The translations under genes were made by a program, and so were the position numbers. Under the pieces are notes generated by a model. It worked only from the letters and a program-made list of their open reading frames with translations. It made no database searches and was not told where the DNA came from. Shown piece after piece: positions 21,672 to 33,192 of a DNA stretch of 64,000 nucleotides (position 1 is its first letter; the number at the start of each line of letters is the position of its first letter). The stretch covers positions 2,397,001 to 2,461,000 of the forward strand of contig NC_090172.1 of the NCBI RefSeq assembly GCF_024679245.1. The letters are read 5' to 3'. This DNA is from Pseudorasbora parva (taxonomy: Eukaryota; Chordata; Actinopteri; Cypriniformes; Gobionidae).

Positions 21672-22013
21672 ACTGTAAAATAAAATGTTGGTTTAACTTA
21701 AAAAAGTAAGTAACCTGGTTGCCTTAAAATTTTGAGTTTATTGAAATTAAAAATTTGAGTTGATACAATGAAGGAAATTTGTTTAATAAATAGAAACTCA
21801 AAATATTATTGTGTCTGAACCACATAAAAAAATTGATAAATCATGAAAATAGCACAATTTGTCTGCGTCATCACAAATAAAACACACACACTTACTTCAG
21901 AAAGTGAATTTCTGTGAAATTATGCTATTTAAATTCAATTTGGCCAACTAAATTCTTTTAGATGTGATCAGTCATTAGAAAATGTTCAATTGGAGACCTG
22001 ATTTTTACAGTGT
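21672..22013. mobile_element. family B MITE, diverged
   Basis: CACTGTAAAATAAAATGTTGG to TTTTTACAGTG. The first two thirds match family B; the right third differs (TTCAATTTGGCCAAC), suggesting a subfamily or recombinant. Confidence 0.7.
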
Positions 22014-22300
22014 ACAATAAAGGGAGTGTGTAAAGAGAAATTAGCTATTAATTATCATCTAAAGTTCGACTTGTGTCCCAGGGCAATAAACATAACAAGG
22101 TATTAGGACTAATGTCACACTGACCAAAATAGGCTCTATCGGGCCGATGGCTCTGAGCATCGCTGTCATGGCCAAATGCAGACACAGGTAGAGAGAGAGC
22201 CTAAAGCCACAAGCCCTGCCTGTCCATCTGTCAGCCGGACCAGCAGATTTACAGGCTCACAGGGGACATTAAACAAAGAAGAGTCCAGCAAGCATTCACA
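22014..22300. other. non-repetitive intron DNA
   Basis: No gene, and no repeat seen elsewhere in the window. Confidence 0.45.
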
Positions 22301-22418
22301 CACACACACACACACACGTTTGTTTTTGTGACATACGGGGACTTTCCATAGGCGTAATGGATTTCATACTGTACAAACTGTACATCCTATCCCCCTACAC
22401 TGCCCCTAAACCTACCCA

Positions 22419-22512
<94 letters not shown>

Positions 22513-22667
22513 ACTTTCTAATAAAAACTCCTCCTGTGTGATTTATAAGCCTTTTGTAAAGTGGGGCCATGGGTAATGTCCTCATATTTCACCCTCTCCT
22601 GTAATACCTGTGTCATACCCATGGCATTACACACATTTGTGTCCTCATATGTCACAAAAACATGCCG

Positions 22668-22730
<63 letters not shown>

Positions 22731-22735
22731 ACCTG
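22301..22735. repeat. family J repeat carrying two (CA)n tracts
   Basis: (CA)n at 22299-22316, about 22423-22510 and about 22675-22728. The unique parts (TGCCCCTAAACCTACCC, CCATGGCATTACACACATTT) recur at 26.8, 35.9 and 51.2 kb. Confidence 0.75.
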
Positions 22736-22899
22736 AAGAAACGTCATTGTGCTTGTGTTCAATCTGAGCCATATGAGGGGCTAGAAGAAGGAAGTCAGAG
22801 ATGTGCACGTGAAATTATTTAAGCTTAAAAAGAGGGATAAGTCCAGTCCCTTCTTTTAATTTATGGGAGCAACACCTGCATGCATTCCCAGAGGATCCT

Positions 22900-23180
22900 G
22901 CACTTCAAAAAAATGCATTTCTTACTTAGTATTTTTGTCTTGTTTTTAGTCTAAATATCTTGAAATTCTTACATTTAGAAACATTTACTGGACAAATAAA
23001 AAAGATTGTCTTGTTTTGGGAAAAAATAACTCAAAATGAAGAGAGTTTTTGCTTAAAATAAGATAAATAATCTGCCAATGGGGTGAGAAAAATAATCTTG
23101 TTTTAAGATTGAATATTTAAGATAAGAATCTTGTAACAAGACAAGACAAAAATACTGAGTAAGAAAAGCATTTTTTGCAT
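22900..23180. repeat. family A MITE, internally shortened
   Basis: Terminus CACTTCAAAAAAATGC; the palindromic centre is deleted after AATAATCTTGTTTTAAG, and the right terminus ends AAGCATTTTTTGCA. Confidence 0.7.
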
Positions 23181-23239
23181 TCTGGAAGTTGCCATAACCT
23201 GACTTCAGTGGCATGAACTCCCACCGGAGGACTGAGGCC

Positions 23240-23853
23240 CCGTCCACACGAAGCCAGCGCTTTCCTAATCCGATCATTTTTTTTCCTCATTTCAAGAAAT
23301 ATCTGCGTCCACACGGGATTAAGAAAACGGACTAAAAACGATGTAGTTTGCATGCCAGGCCAGTGTGTGGCGCTGTAATTCTGCCACAGAAATACACTAA
23401 AAACGGAGAAGAAGAGTTGTGGCTAGACGGGGTCTAGCAGTGGTCGGAGGTGAGGCAAAATCTCACAATTAAATAACAATAAATACATTTGCTACTTAAC
23501 AGATGTGTTTTATTAACGCCTACACCTAGCCCAACCCAGAACACACCCTCACAACAATGCAGATACGGTCATTAAATGAGGCGATATTGATGTGCGCATG
23601 CCCAGTGCCCGTAGGGTCCGTTAACTCTTCCGTGCTGGACGTAGTGTAAGGACATCACCGTTTCAGAAAATATACGGATTCGCTGTACACACGAAAACGG
23701 AAGATGATCGTTTTCAGATTTATCCACTTTAGGACCCGGTTTTGAAAAATATCGGATGCATGCTTCTAAAACGCCGGATCCGTGTGGACGAAACGCTGAT
23801 ACGGTACAAAATTTATACGTATACAGCTAAACGCGTCTCCGTGTGGACGGGGC
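23240..23853. mobile_element. non-autonomous DNA element, CCCCGTCCACACG ends
   Basis: Starts GGCCCCGTCCACACG and ends CGTGTGGACGGGGCC. Subterminal inverted CGTCCACACGG / CCGTGTGGACG copies occur. The target duplication is unclear, so no superfamily is assigned; no transposase. Confidence 0.65.
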
Positions 23854-23978
23854 CTGAGAGAGAGAAAGAGAAAGCGCCGCTGTCGAATATATACGTGGAC
23901 ACAAGTCTGCCCTGCTGTCTGTTTCCACTGTGGGATTACAGATATCTGATTAATCTGACCGGCTAAAGGACACGGTAG

Positions 23979-24041
<63 letters not shown>
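23979..24041. repeat. (CA)n microsatellite
   Basis: An uninterrupted CA tract of about 60 bp. Confidence 0.95.
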
Positions 24042-24044
<3 letters not shown>

Positions 24045-24270
24045 ACACTGGATTTCACTTTTAATACATTAGAATGAGCCCCTTCTCGGACCATCTGTGC
24101 TTCCATAAAGCCCAAACAAAGAATTACTTAGAAAAGATACGCAGAGACAGAAGATATGTAAATGTATCGCCAGCTTCAGCGTGTGTAAAAGCAGAGCGGC
24201 GTCTACCTCGAGCAAACACAAATCACTTTTTAACATCTCAGTTATTCTCCAAGTCAGCCTTGAGTCTAAA

Positions 24271-24843
24271 GCCCCTTTCACACTGCGATTCCGGCAAATA
24301 CACGGATAATGCGACCCGGCATTTGTTCCCGGGCCGCTAGATTTGGTCCATTCACACTGCCAGCGAAATACCGTAATATGTGCGCTTTCACACACAACCC
24401 GTAACGGTCCCGGGTCGAGTTGACACGTGACATCCGGATGTGACGTATAACGGCGAGCGATCTCCGCTTCAGCGCGGATAGTAAGGAGCTCCGTGGTCTC
24501 GACTTGTGTCCAGTTTGCGCACATTTCTGCTTGTTTAATTTTAGTTTCTTTTGTATACGAACACTCTCTGCGTTTAAAACACCGAGCTCTTCTGGCACTG
24601 CAGGGTTGTGTTATTGAAAAAACAAGCTCTAGGAGTCGCACGATAACTACGTACACGTTGCGGCATTAGTTTTGGCTTTTGTTCACACAGCGCTCGTCCC
24701 GGGTTGAATCCCGCAATGTTACTAGGTCCCCGACCCGGGTTCAATTCGGTAATCAATGCCGGGACGTGGTTGCTTTCACACAGAAGGCGACCCGGCAATG
24801 CTCCGGGAATATTGCGGGTCCGACGTGCAGTGTGAAAGGGGCT
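24271..24843. mobile_element. non-autonomous DNA element, GCCCCTTTCACACTG ends
   Basis: Starts AGCCCCTTTCACACTG and ends CAGTGTGAAAGGGGCT, with GC-rich inner copies such as GACCCGGCA. An open frame of about 195 codons on the minus strand lies across it and is not gene-like. Confidence 0.7.
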
Positions 24844-24889
24844 CAAGGGAGGCACAGAGAGCGATTTTCCTCACACAACGCTATCCCTT

Positions 24890-25040
24890 AAATAGATATA
24901 TTTTGATACACTTCATACTGTTACTTTACAAGATATCAAGTTGAAGTTATACTACATAACGGCGTACAGTATTTCCCACAGTTTGATGATAGTCATATTC
25001 GATTTTACTGTAAAACTATAGGACAACTCAACTGTATTTT
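24890..25040. repeat. family D repeat
   Basis: Contains AAGATATCAAGTTGAAGTTA and CGATTTTACTGTAAAACTAT. Other copies are at 41095-41330 (inverted) and, split by a family B element, at 43322-43860. Confidence 0.65.
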
Positions 25041-25069
25041 TTTGTTGGTTTAACTTCAAAAAGTAAGTA

Positions 25070-25277
25070 CACTATAAAAAATTATATGTTCAATAAGTTA
25101 TGATAACATATGTTTTTACATTGTTTTATCTCATCAAAATAAATTAAGAAATGTTAAACTTTTTTTTATTAGTTATACAAGAATTAACTCATTTTTTAAA
25201 GTCACTTTAACATAATTTAAGTTGAAATAAAGTCGATTGTACGGCAAAAGTTCAAAATGTGCCTTTTTTTTACAGTG
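25070..25277. mobile_element. family Q TA-type MITE nested at a family B end
   Basis: CACTATAAAAAATTATATG to TTTTTTTACAGTG, flanked by TA (25068-25069, 25278-25279). The left flank AAAAAGTAAG and right flank TAACCTG are contiguous in family B copies. Confidence 0.8.
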
Positions 25278-25640
25278 TAACCTGAAAAAATGTTGGTTTA
25301 ACTTAAAAAAGTAAGTAACCTGGTTGCCTTAAAATTTTGAGTTTATTGAAATTAAAAATTTGAGTTGATACAATGAAGGAAATTTGTTTAATAAATTGAA
25401 ACTCTAAATATTATTGTATCTGAACCACATAAAAATGTGATAAATCATGAAAATAGCACTATTTGGCTGCGTCATCACAAATAACACACACACACTTACC
25501 TAATATGCTTATAAAATCGTTTAATAATATTTTAATAAAGGTTGTCGAATCTCCAAAATGTTCATTGTATTAAGTCACATTTTTAATTTCAGTGAACTCA
25601 ACATTTTATGGCAACCAATGCAAAATATTTTTTACAGTGC
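25278..25640. mobile_element. family B MITE
   Basis: From about TGTTGGTTTAACTTAAAAAAG to TTTTTTACAGTG, including CTGCGTCATCACAAATAAC. The first about 30 bp of the family also occur at 25043-25069, before the Q insertion, so the end is partly duplicated. Confidence 0.75.
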
Positions 25641-25654
25641 TGATATTTTAATAA

Positions 25655-25812
25655 AACTCCATTTAATTTACATTTACATTTATGCATTAGGCAGACACTT
25701 TTATCCAAAGCGACTTACATTGCATTTAAGGCACATATTTTACTTGTTTTTACTGGGAATCGAACCCATGACCTTGGCGTTGCTACTCTATTGTTTGAGC
25801 TACAGGAACGAG
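25655..25812 (-). repeat. tRNA-derived SINE
   Basis: On the minus strand it reads CCTGTAGCTCAAACAATAGA (A-box region) and GTCATGGGTTCGATTCCCAG (B box), then the tail complementary to TTTATCCAAAGCGACTTACA. This head and tail are typical of cyprinid tRNA-derived SINEs. It is not a functional tRNA. Confidence 0.85.
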
Positions 25813-25825
25813 TGAAGCTCAAACA

Positions 25826-26226
25826 TGCAGAAAATGTTTTTCTTACTAATTTTTAATTAATTGTCTTGTTTTTAGTCTAAATATCTGAAAATTCTTACAT
25901 TAAGAAGTATTTACTAGACAAGCGAAAGTAATTGTCTTGTTTTGGGGGAAAATAACTCAAAATGAAGAGAGTTTTTGCTTAAAATAAGATAAATAATCTG
26001 CCAATGGGGTGAGAAGAATAATCTTGTTTTCTGTTTGAATTAAGATTATTTTTCTCACCCCATTGGCAGATTATTTATCTTATTTTAAGCAAAAACTCTC
26101 TTCATTTTGAGTTATTTTCCCCCAAAACAAGACAATTACTTTCGCTTGTCTAGTAAATACTTCTTGATTTAGATGTTTGGACTAAAAACAAGACAAAAAT
26201 ACTAAGTAAGAAAAGCATTTTTTGCA
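25826..26226. mobile_element. family A MITE, full palindromic copy
   Basis: Two arms mirrored about 26035; right terminus GCATTTTTTGCAG. Arms match closely by eye over at least 150 bp each. Confidence 0.8.
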
Positions 26227-26228
26227 GT

Positions 26229-26760
26229 TATTTAATAAATAAAGCATATCAGTCATACCTCTATGAGACATAAGAGCCATACTGTGAGATCAATAATCCC
26301 AATAGTTGTCTCTCACAATGCGATGTGTTTTTCCCAGACCTCCTCCAGATGTGTGACTCGATCCCTAATGTTGTGATTGTGTAATGATGTTACAGCAGAT
26401 CTTCCGCCCTGACCATATGCTGGAGGAGAACACACACTTATAGGACAGCTAAAACTAACCTTGTCCATCTGCTTTTGTGCTATAATCAGATTGGGTGGAA
26501 AAAGTGCCCATTTGTAATTCCGCAAGTCTTTGGAGATCAGCGGACATTTGCTTTCAGATCCAAACGCTCGCGAATCCATCATATAATGACAAGCCCTGAA
26601 TTCTGGTGTGTGTGATTTGCTCTTTTGGGAGCTCGTGAGAGTGTGTGGAGGACTTTATTTCGCTTACAAAACTTCTCTTTGTGGATGCCCAGGGTTAAAT
26701 CTCTTTTAGGGTTACCATTTAGTCTATAGTCATAATGCGAGTCTTGTGTTTGACCTCGTT
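26229..26760. other. non-repetitive intron DNA
   Basis: No repeat seen elsewhere in the window and no supported gene. An 89-codon minus-strand frame has no recognisable domain. Confidence 0.45.
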
Positions 26761-26772
26761 TTGATGGCTAGG

Positions 26773-26776
<4 letters not shown>

Positions 26777-26810
<34 letters not shown>

Positions 26811-27144
26811 CATGTTTTTGTGACATATGAGGACACAAATGTGTATAATGCCATGGGTATGACACAGGTATTACAGGAGAGGGTGAAATATGAGGACATT
26901 ACCCATGGCCCCACTTTACAAAAGGCTTATAAATCACACAGGAGGAGTTTTTATGAGAAAGTAAAAATGCAAAAAGGGGGGGGGGGGGGGGGGGGGGGCT
27001 GGTAACCCCTACATTAGTGGCAATATCCAAAATCCTTGTCCTTGTGGGGACATTTTTTGGTCCCCATGAGAAAACATCTTATAAATCACACAGAAGGAGT
27101 TTTTTTGAGAAAGTAAAAATGCAGAATGTGTAGAAGCAGTATGT

Positions 27145-27198
<54 letters not shown>

Positions 27199-27298
27199 AG
27201 ATGGGTAGGTTTAGGGGCAGTGTAAGGGGGTAGAAAATACGGTTTGTACAGTATAAAAACCATTGCGTCTATGGTATGTCCCCACATTTCACAAAAAC

Positions 27299-27332
<34 letters not shown>
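26777..27332. repeat. family J repeat, longest copy, with GT tracts and a G run
   Basis: Includes TGACATATGAGGACACAAAT, CCATGGGTATGACACAGGTA, a 23-base G run at 26976-26998, GT tracts at about 26778-26807, 27140-27190 and 27302-27332, and GATGGGTAGGTTTAGGGGCA. The uninterrupted last motif is the empty site for the family C insertion at 19656. Confidence 0.75.
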
Positions 27333-27335
<3 letters not shown>

Positions 27336-27418
27336 TTGCTTACACTGCCACTTGTTCCAGCCATTAGTCTGTAGTGAGCTACCTTTCACTCAAACACAGT
27401 GAAAAGCCCCTCAAGGTA

Positions 27419-27420
<2 letters not shown>

Positions 27421-27464
<44 letters not shown>
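27421..27464. repeat. (CT)n microsatellite
   Basis: CT tract of about 43 bp. Confidence 0.95.
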
Positions 27465-27467
<3 letters not shown>

Positions 27468-27590
27468 CTCCTCTTCATCCACCCCTCTGTAATTCCCCCA
27501 GTCTCTAGGAATGCTCTTGTTTTTAATTTCTCCCAGCTGCTCTGGCTCAATGCCGACCGCCTGCCTTCCCACATCTGCTCCCCATCAGGT

Positions 27591-27697
<107 letters not shown>

Positions 27698-28003
27698 CCC
27701 TCATCAGAACAGCCGGATTACAGTCCTCCACCTCAGGTCGGCACTTCCAGACCCGTCCATGCGCTGTCCATCCCTCCATCTCTCCATCTCCCTGAAATCA
27801 TCCCTTAAGCTCCTCTGTAGCCTGACAAGCCAGACCCACATCAAGCCCAATATTAAAACACAAGCTTAAAAAAAGATCTCACATTAAATATCTGTGATGT
27901 TCAGTATATGACTCGGCTTCTCCATCAATGCAAAGGTGGGATAAGTGTTATTTCACAACCGTTTTAGAAAAAGGACTCGGGCCAAGTGGAATAACAAACT
28001 CAT

Positions 28004-28670
28004 AGCCAATCAGCAGGTAAGGGGCGTGTCTATGGGGAGGAGAGAGAGTGAGCCAATCAGCAGGTAAGGGGCGTGTCTATGGGGAGGAGAGAGAGTGAGC
28101 CAATCAGCAGGTAAGGGGCGTGTCTATGGTGAGGAGAGAGTGAGCCAATCAGCAGGTAAGGGGCGTGTCTATGGGAAGGAGAGAGATTGAGCCAATCAGC
28201 AGGTAAGGGGCGTGTCTATGGTGAGGAGAGAGAGTGAGCCAATCAGCAGGTAAGGGCGTGTCTATGGTGAGGAGAGAGTGAGCCAATCAGCAGGTAAGGG
28301 GCGTGTCTATGGTGAGGAGAGAGAGTGAGCCAATCAGCAGGTAAGGGGCGTGTCTATGGTGAGGAGAGAGTGAGCCAATCAGCAGGTAAGGGGCGTGTCT
28401 ATGGTGAGGAGAGAGAGTGAGCCAATCAGCAGGTAAGGGGCGTGTCTATGGGAGGAGAGAGATTTGAGGCAATCAGCAGGTAAGGGGCGTGTCTATGGTG
28501 AGGAGAGAGTGAGCCAATCAGCAGGTAAGGGGCGTGTCTATGGGGAGGAGAGAGAGTGAGCCAATCAGCAGGTAAGGGGCGTGTCTATGGTGAGGAGAGA
28601 GTGAGCCAATCAGCAGGTAAGGGGCGTGTCTATGGTGAGGAGAGAGAGTGAGCCAATCAGCAGGTAAGGG
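28004..28670 (+). repeat. 45/47-bp minisatellite with CCAAT and GGGGCGTG motifs
   Basis: About 15 units of the form GCCAATCAGCAGGTAAGGGG, CGTGTCTATGG, then GAGGAGAGAG. Units are mostly 45 or 47 bp (GAGAGAGT or GAGAGAGAGT) and tend to alternate, so the effective period is about 92 bp. Each carries a CCAAT box and a GC-box/KLF-like GGGGCGTG. Confidence 0.9.
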
Positions 28671-29344
28671 GCATGGAGTATGGATCGACGCCAAGGGGGT
28701 AATCTAGCGCTCGGAAAGCGTTCCCCCCCTAGGGGCTGCCATTGCTAACCAAGCCATCACCTGCTGTTAGCATCCCATTGACTCCCATTCATTTTTGAGT
28801 CACTTTGACAGTGAATAACTTTACATCTGAGACGTTTAAAGACTCCATTTGTCCATTGTTTATTTCTAAAGAAACACGACAATTTATAAAAGGCTCCGTT
28901 ACCTTGTATCTTACACTATCGCCCCGCAGAAGCTGTTTTTGTAAAAATAGGCTAACGATTGCGTCATAACCAACGCGACTCTGTCGCACAGTTGAGAAAT
29001 TACCGTATAGACCTGAGGAGACGCTCGCAGGCAATCTTTTACTTTCTATGAGACAGTCGGGGGGGCGTGGAGACATAAAGTCTGATAAAGTCAAGGGAGA
29101 AGAATGGGGAGAAGCCCGTAGTGAGCCAAAAGCAACGGGAGAAAACATTTAAACAACGTGATTCAGCTTTCACTTTCCACAACTACTAGAAGACTCACAG
29201 CTGTCAGACAGGAGGCTCACGTCACATCTACGTCGTCAAGCTCAGTCTGAGCCGGCGCAGTTCACTCCGCCATCAGGAAGTGAGTGCTCCTATACTGACA
29301 TCACTTAACGCCGTAGAAGTCAATGGGATCGCTCGGTCCATTTC
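28671..29344. repeat. probable dispersed repeat
   Basis: Style (GGTAATCTAGCGCTCGGAAA, CCCATTGACTCCCATTCATT, GAAGTCAATGGGATCGCTCG) suggests a fish interspersed repeat, but no second copy is in the window. No domain is seen in the 119-codon minus-strand frame inside. Confidence 0.45.
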
Positions 29345-29470
29345 TTTTACTGTCTATGATCGACGCACACTCTAACGGCTGATATTACCCACAACCCATT
29401 GCGAGTTGGACAAGAATTCGATTAGAACTACAAACGCGGATAAAAAGTGTTAAAAAACTACAAACTGCAG
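29345..29470. repeat. family N repeat end
   Basis: CGACGCACACTCTAACGGCT to ACAAACGCGGATAAAAAGTG is the reverse complement of 37730-37845. Confidence 0.7.
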
Positions 29471-29821
29471 CAGCATTGAGAGCGTTTGTAATGACACATT
29501 TGGCTGTTAACTTTTAAAGCATCATTATATTCGCGACAGACTCCGTTAAAGATGGCGAAGCTTGCATATTTTTCTGCTAAACACTCAAAAGCAAATACTT
29601 TTTCTTCACAAAAAGCGTACATACTTTTAGGACGTAGTAGATGTAGCGTCAGATCTGACCGGACATTATCCTAATATTCAGCAACACTTAAAAAGTAAAT
29701 ATAATAGACAGCTCATTATGTTATGAAACTCGTCTACATCTAATTGGCCAAGCATCATGTGCTCTCACACTGAACTTATCTCTCAGTTATTTACAACTCA
29801 AAGTACAATAAGGGTGAGAGA

Positions 29822-29865
<44 letters not shown>

Positions 29866-31403
29866 TGAGCCTAAGCGGGTGTCTTCAGCTGAGCAAATAT
29901 GTTTTGAGAAAACAAACATTCAGATGGCAATAAATGCGTATTTAGTCACAAGCTGAACAGACCCCTGGGCCTGAGACTGTGTGTGTGTGTGTGAGAGACA
30001 GAGACGTCCGGCATGTGTGTGTGTGTGTGTGGGAAAGTATGTTGGGGTCACCAAAAATGGGGCATATATAACCAAAATACAGTGATAACGAGTGTAAGAC
30101 ACATTCTCCTGTCGCCAATCAAAAGAGATCCTCAAATCCTTCTGTTGCAAGGAAAGACAATCTAAGTAAAACTTAAGTATCACAGTAAACAAAAACTTAA
30201 TAAACTAAATAACATCTCTAAATATCATTTATTTGATTTTTTGAGTTGAACATACCAATATAATTGACTTAAAATTAAGTTAATTTTGTCTAAAATGTAC
30301 AGTTATATTTAAGTTTTTTTCATTAAAATAATTTAGTATTTGAATAACCAGTTATTTATTTCAAATATACTTAATATATTTGTGAAATTTTTACCAAAAT
30401 ATTTGAGAATGGCGAATTGAATCGATCTGTTGAATCGACCACAAATATTCCTTAATTCAAATCAAGATTATTTATATTTATTACAGACTGAAGAAATTGA
30501 GTGAATTTACTTAATTAAAACAATGCTCGAGAAACAGCGCTGATTCGCTGGAAATGGGTAACAAACCGGTTAAATACACTTGAATTACTTTTAAATGTTT
30601 AATTTTTACTTCTAAAATGTTTGTAACATGAGTTTAAATGTCGGCAGTATTGTATACATGTCAAAGCTGTATTGCTGTAATGTCACTCATCGAAAATAAA
30701 GGCCAATGTTATGTATAATTGTGGTTGTGTGGAGGATTTTACAAAGGTTTAGAGGAAATTAAAGTTAATATTAAAGTTATATAATAAAAGTTAATATAAC
30801 TTATAAATAAAAACAGTTATTAATATTTATAAATATTTGTTTTTTTCCCCCTTTTTTCTACTCAATTTTATTTTTATAATGTACCAATGCAGTTACTCAG
30901 ATCTACTTAATTGTTTTACTTCCATTTACTCAGTTCATATGGTGTATGTAATTGATTTCATAGTAAAAGTTTTTAGAGTGTAGGGGACAGCGGGGCACAA
31001 CCGAACGCTTTCTGACTGTCTCTGTTTGTGTAAATCCATTGGGGTTTAGAGTATTTGTTTTTTTCCCACATTAATTGCACACGTCTAGTGCAATTATGTG
31101 GTTTTGTTTCAATAATACAGTGTTTACTTTTTTCTTGATTTCCCCCAAAAGAATGGAAGAGTGAAATGTGACAAAATGCCCCATAGGTGCGGTACAGTCT
31201 AACATGAGCAAATGACGGCTTAAAATGTAATCTGATATAATCAAAAAAAATATCCAAAACGTGTAAATTGACCTCACCGGAAGTGACGCGCGTGAAGACT
31301 GTTGGATATGACATTGAGATAAAAAAAAAAAGATATAAATACGGCTCTATTTCTCACACAAACTGATAATTTTGTGTCTTAAGATATCAGTGTGTCGTCA
31401 CCC
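29471..31403. other. AT-rich intronic DNA with MITE-like remnants
   Basis: (CA)n at about 29825-29863. Bases 30190-30982 are very AT-rich and end TTTTTAGAGTGTAG like a TA-type MITE, but a matching left end was not secured. No gene. Confidence 0.45.
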
Positions 31404-32137
31404 GAGGTGGACAAAATACACAACTTCATTACTTGAGTAAAAGTACTACTAGCAAATATTACTCCGTTACAAGTGAAAGTTAAGTAAAAGTACTGTTTTC
31501 AAAAGAATTTTTTTTATGTCGCTGCATTATTGTATTATAGTTGTATAAATGCACATTATGCCATCATGGTTTAAGCCAGTCAGTGACGCTCCATCTGACA
31601 CACTAGCATACGACTAACTTAAACTCATTTAAATACTTGTAGAAAAGTTACAAAGCTCTTTATAAAGCTGCTGTCACTTTAAGGCCGAATGCACGGATCC
31701 AATACACTGATACACATCTGATATTCTCACACTGTTCACCTTCACTGAAGACAGAATCAACTTTGTTTATGTGAATACTCCACTAAATGAGCATTTGGAC
31801 ATCCGTCTTCTTCCATTTTGCTCTAAACTATAAATCAGTGTTTAATAAATGCTGTGAAATCATTGAACTTCACGAGACTCTACAAGAGTGATTCCTGAAA
31901 GGCTTTCTGCAAAAACCCAAACACCTTTTAAAGAAGAAAAAAATCATCCACTGACTTTCAAAGCTGCGACAGAAACGACTTTCCACTTCGAGGACCTTGA
32001 TAGAAATGTAGTGGAGTAAAAAGGACGATATTTGTCTTTCAGATGGAGTGAAGTTAAAGTCAGAAGTACAGATACTCAAACAGTGTCCTTAAGTACAGGA
32101 CTGGAGTAAATGAGCTGATACTGTCCAGCTCTGATCA
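31404..32137. mobile_element. family K (hAT-like) element, second copy
   Basis: Begins GAGGTGGACAAAATACACAA and ends GTCCAGCTCTG. About 31530-32060 matches 3055-3600 almost base for base, with differences such as AGCATACG versus AGCAGACG. Confidence 0.7.
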
Positions 32138-32189
32138 TCATGAGCCACGGGGCTCTTTGTGCATGTTGTCTAAGCATGTTTTTTTTTTT

Positions 32190-32357
32190 TGCTCTCATAG
32201 AGTTGTTACCCATTCACATCATTATATGACCTACACACAGCAACAGTTGAGTTAAAAATCTTCATTTGTGTTCTCCTGAAGAAACAAACACACCTATGAT
32301 GCCCTGGGGGTCAGCAGATAAACATCACAGGCTCATTTTTGGCTGAACTATCCCTTT
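32190..32357. repeat. family H arm fragment
   Basis: Matches the right end of the 11997-13872 element: GTTCTCCTGAAGAAACAAAC and GCCCTGGGGGTCAGCAGATA, ending AACTATCCCT. Confidence 0.8.
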
Positions 32358-32496
32358 CTTTAACCACCCTAAAAATAAAGTGAGTAAACTTGTCTTACCA
32401 GTACAATCTGATTGACCAATGAGTTATTGCTGGTCAGGCAAGTTAAGAAGCCTGAGACATCAGCTTCCCACACTATGAGGCGGCATCCGAAGCACA

Positions 32497-32659
32497 CACT
32501 CTAAAAAACGCTGGGTTAAAAACAACCCAAGTTGGGTTGAAAATGGACAATCTCAGAAATTGTGTTGTTTGAATAGGTCCATTTACCAGGGTTCAAACAA
32601 CCCACTTTCTAGGTTTGTCCATTTACAACCCAACTTGGGTTGTAGCATTTTTTAGAGCG
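32497..32659. mobile_element. family C MITE, degenerate
   Basis: CACTCTAAAAAACGCTGGG to GCATTTTTTAGAGCG; the interior is shortened and diverged. Confidence 0.75.
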
Positions 32660-33192
32660 CATGTTTCTCTTGAATTGTGATTATTGATGAAATTGTAGTG
32701 AAGTCTCAGTGCCATCTGTTCTCCACAGGGAGGGTGTATTCAGTGGTCAGGATTCTGGAAAGCCCAGCACTACCCCAAAAGGCAAGAAAGAAAAAAATCT
32801 TCCTTTTCAGATTTCTCCAAATGTCTGCTAATAAAACCCAGATGTTTCTGTGCTGCTCTCTACCCCGCTCCCTCCTTTCCTCTCCTCAGCCGCCCGGCCT
32901 AAGCCATTCCTAAATAAAGGAAAGTATTTGTGACATTCAGCCGAGCTGGGCCGTGCCAAGAACAACTCCCGAGTTTGGCCCATCTGGAGTGTGTTAGGAC
33001 AGCGCAGGGCACCAATCGAGATCAGAGATGAGTGTTTGCAAATTCACAAAAAGGTGCTTGTGTTTAGCTTCATGTAAGTGGAGTGTCCATTTCACAGTCC
33101 AAGCATTCTAACCAGTGTCAGTACAAGTTACTCGAGTTACGTAATCGGATTACTTTTCCAAGTAACTAGTAAAGTAATGCAATACTTTTAAC
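32660..33192. other. non-repetitive intron DNA
   Basis: 32660-33110 has no repeat seen elsewhere in the window. 33112-33192 (ACTCGAGTTACGTAATCGGA) looks like a transposon arm interrupted by the next element. Confidence 0.4.

Noticed and set aside
24069..24656. 195-codon minus-strand frame
   Set aside because: It lies mostly within a non-autonomous DNA element and shows no domain or splice context.
25740..25812. tRNA gene
   Set aside because: The A and B boxes are those of a SINE head: the acceptor stem does not pair and a retroposon tail follows.
28789..29148. 119-codon minus-strand frame
   Set aside because: It falls in a probable dispersed repeat; no domain or splice signals.
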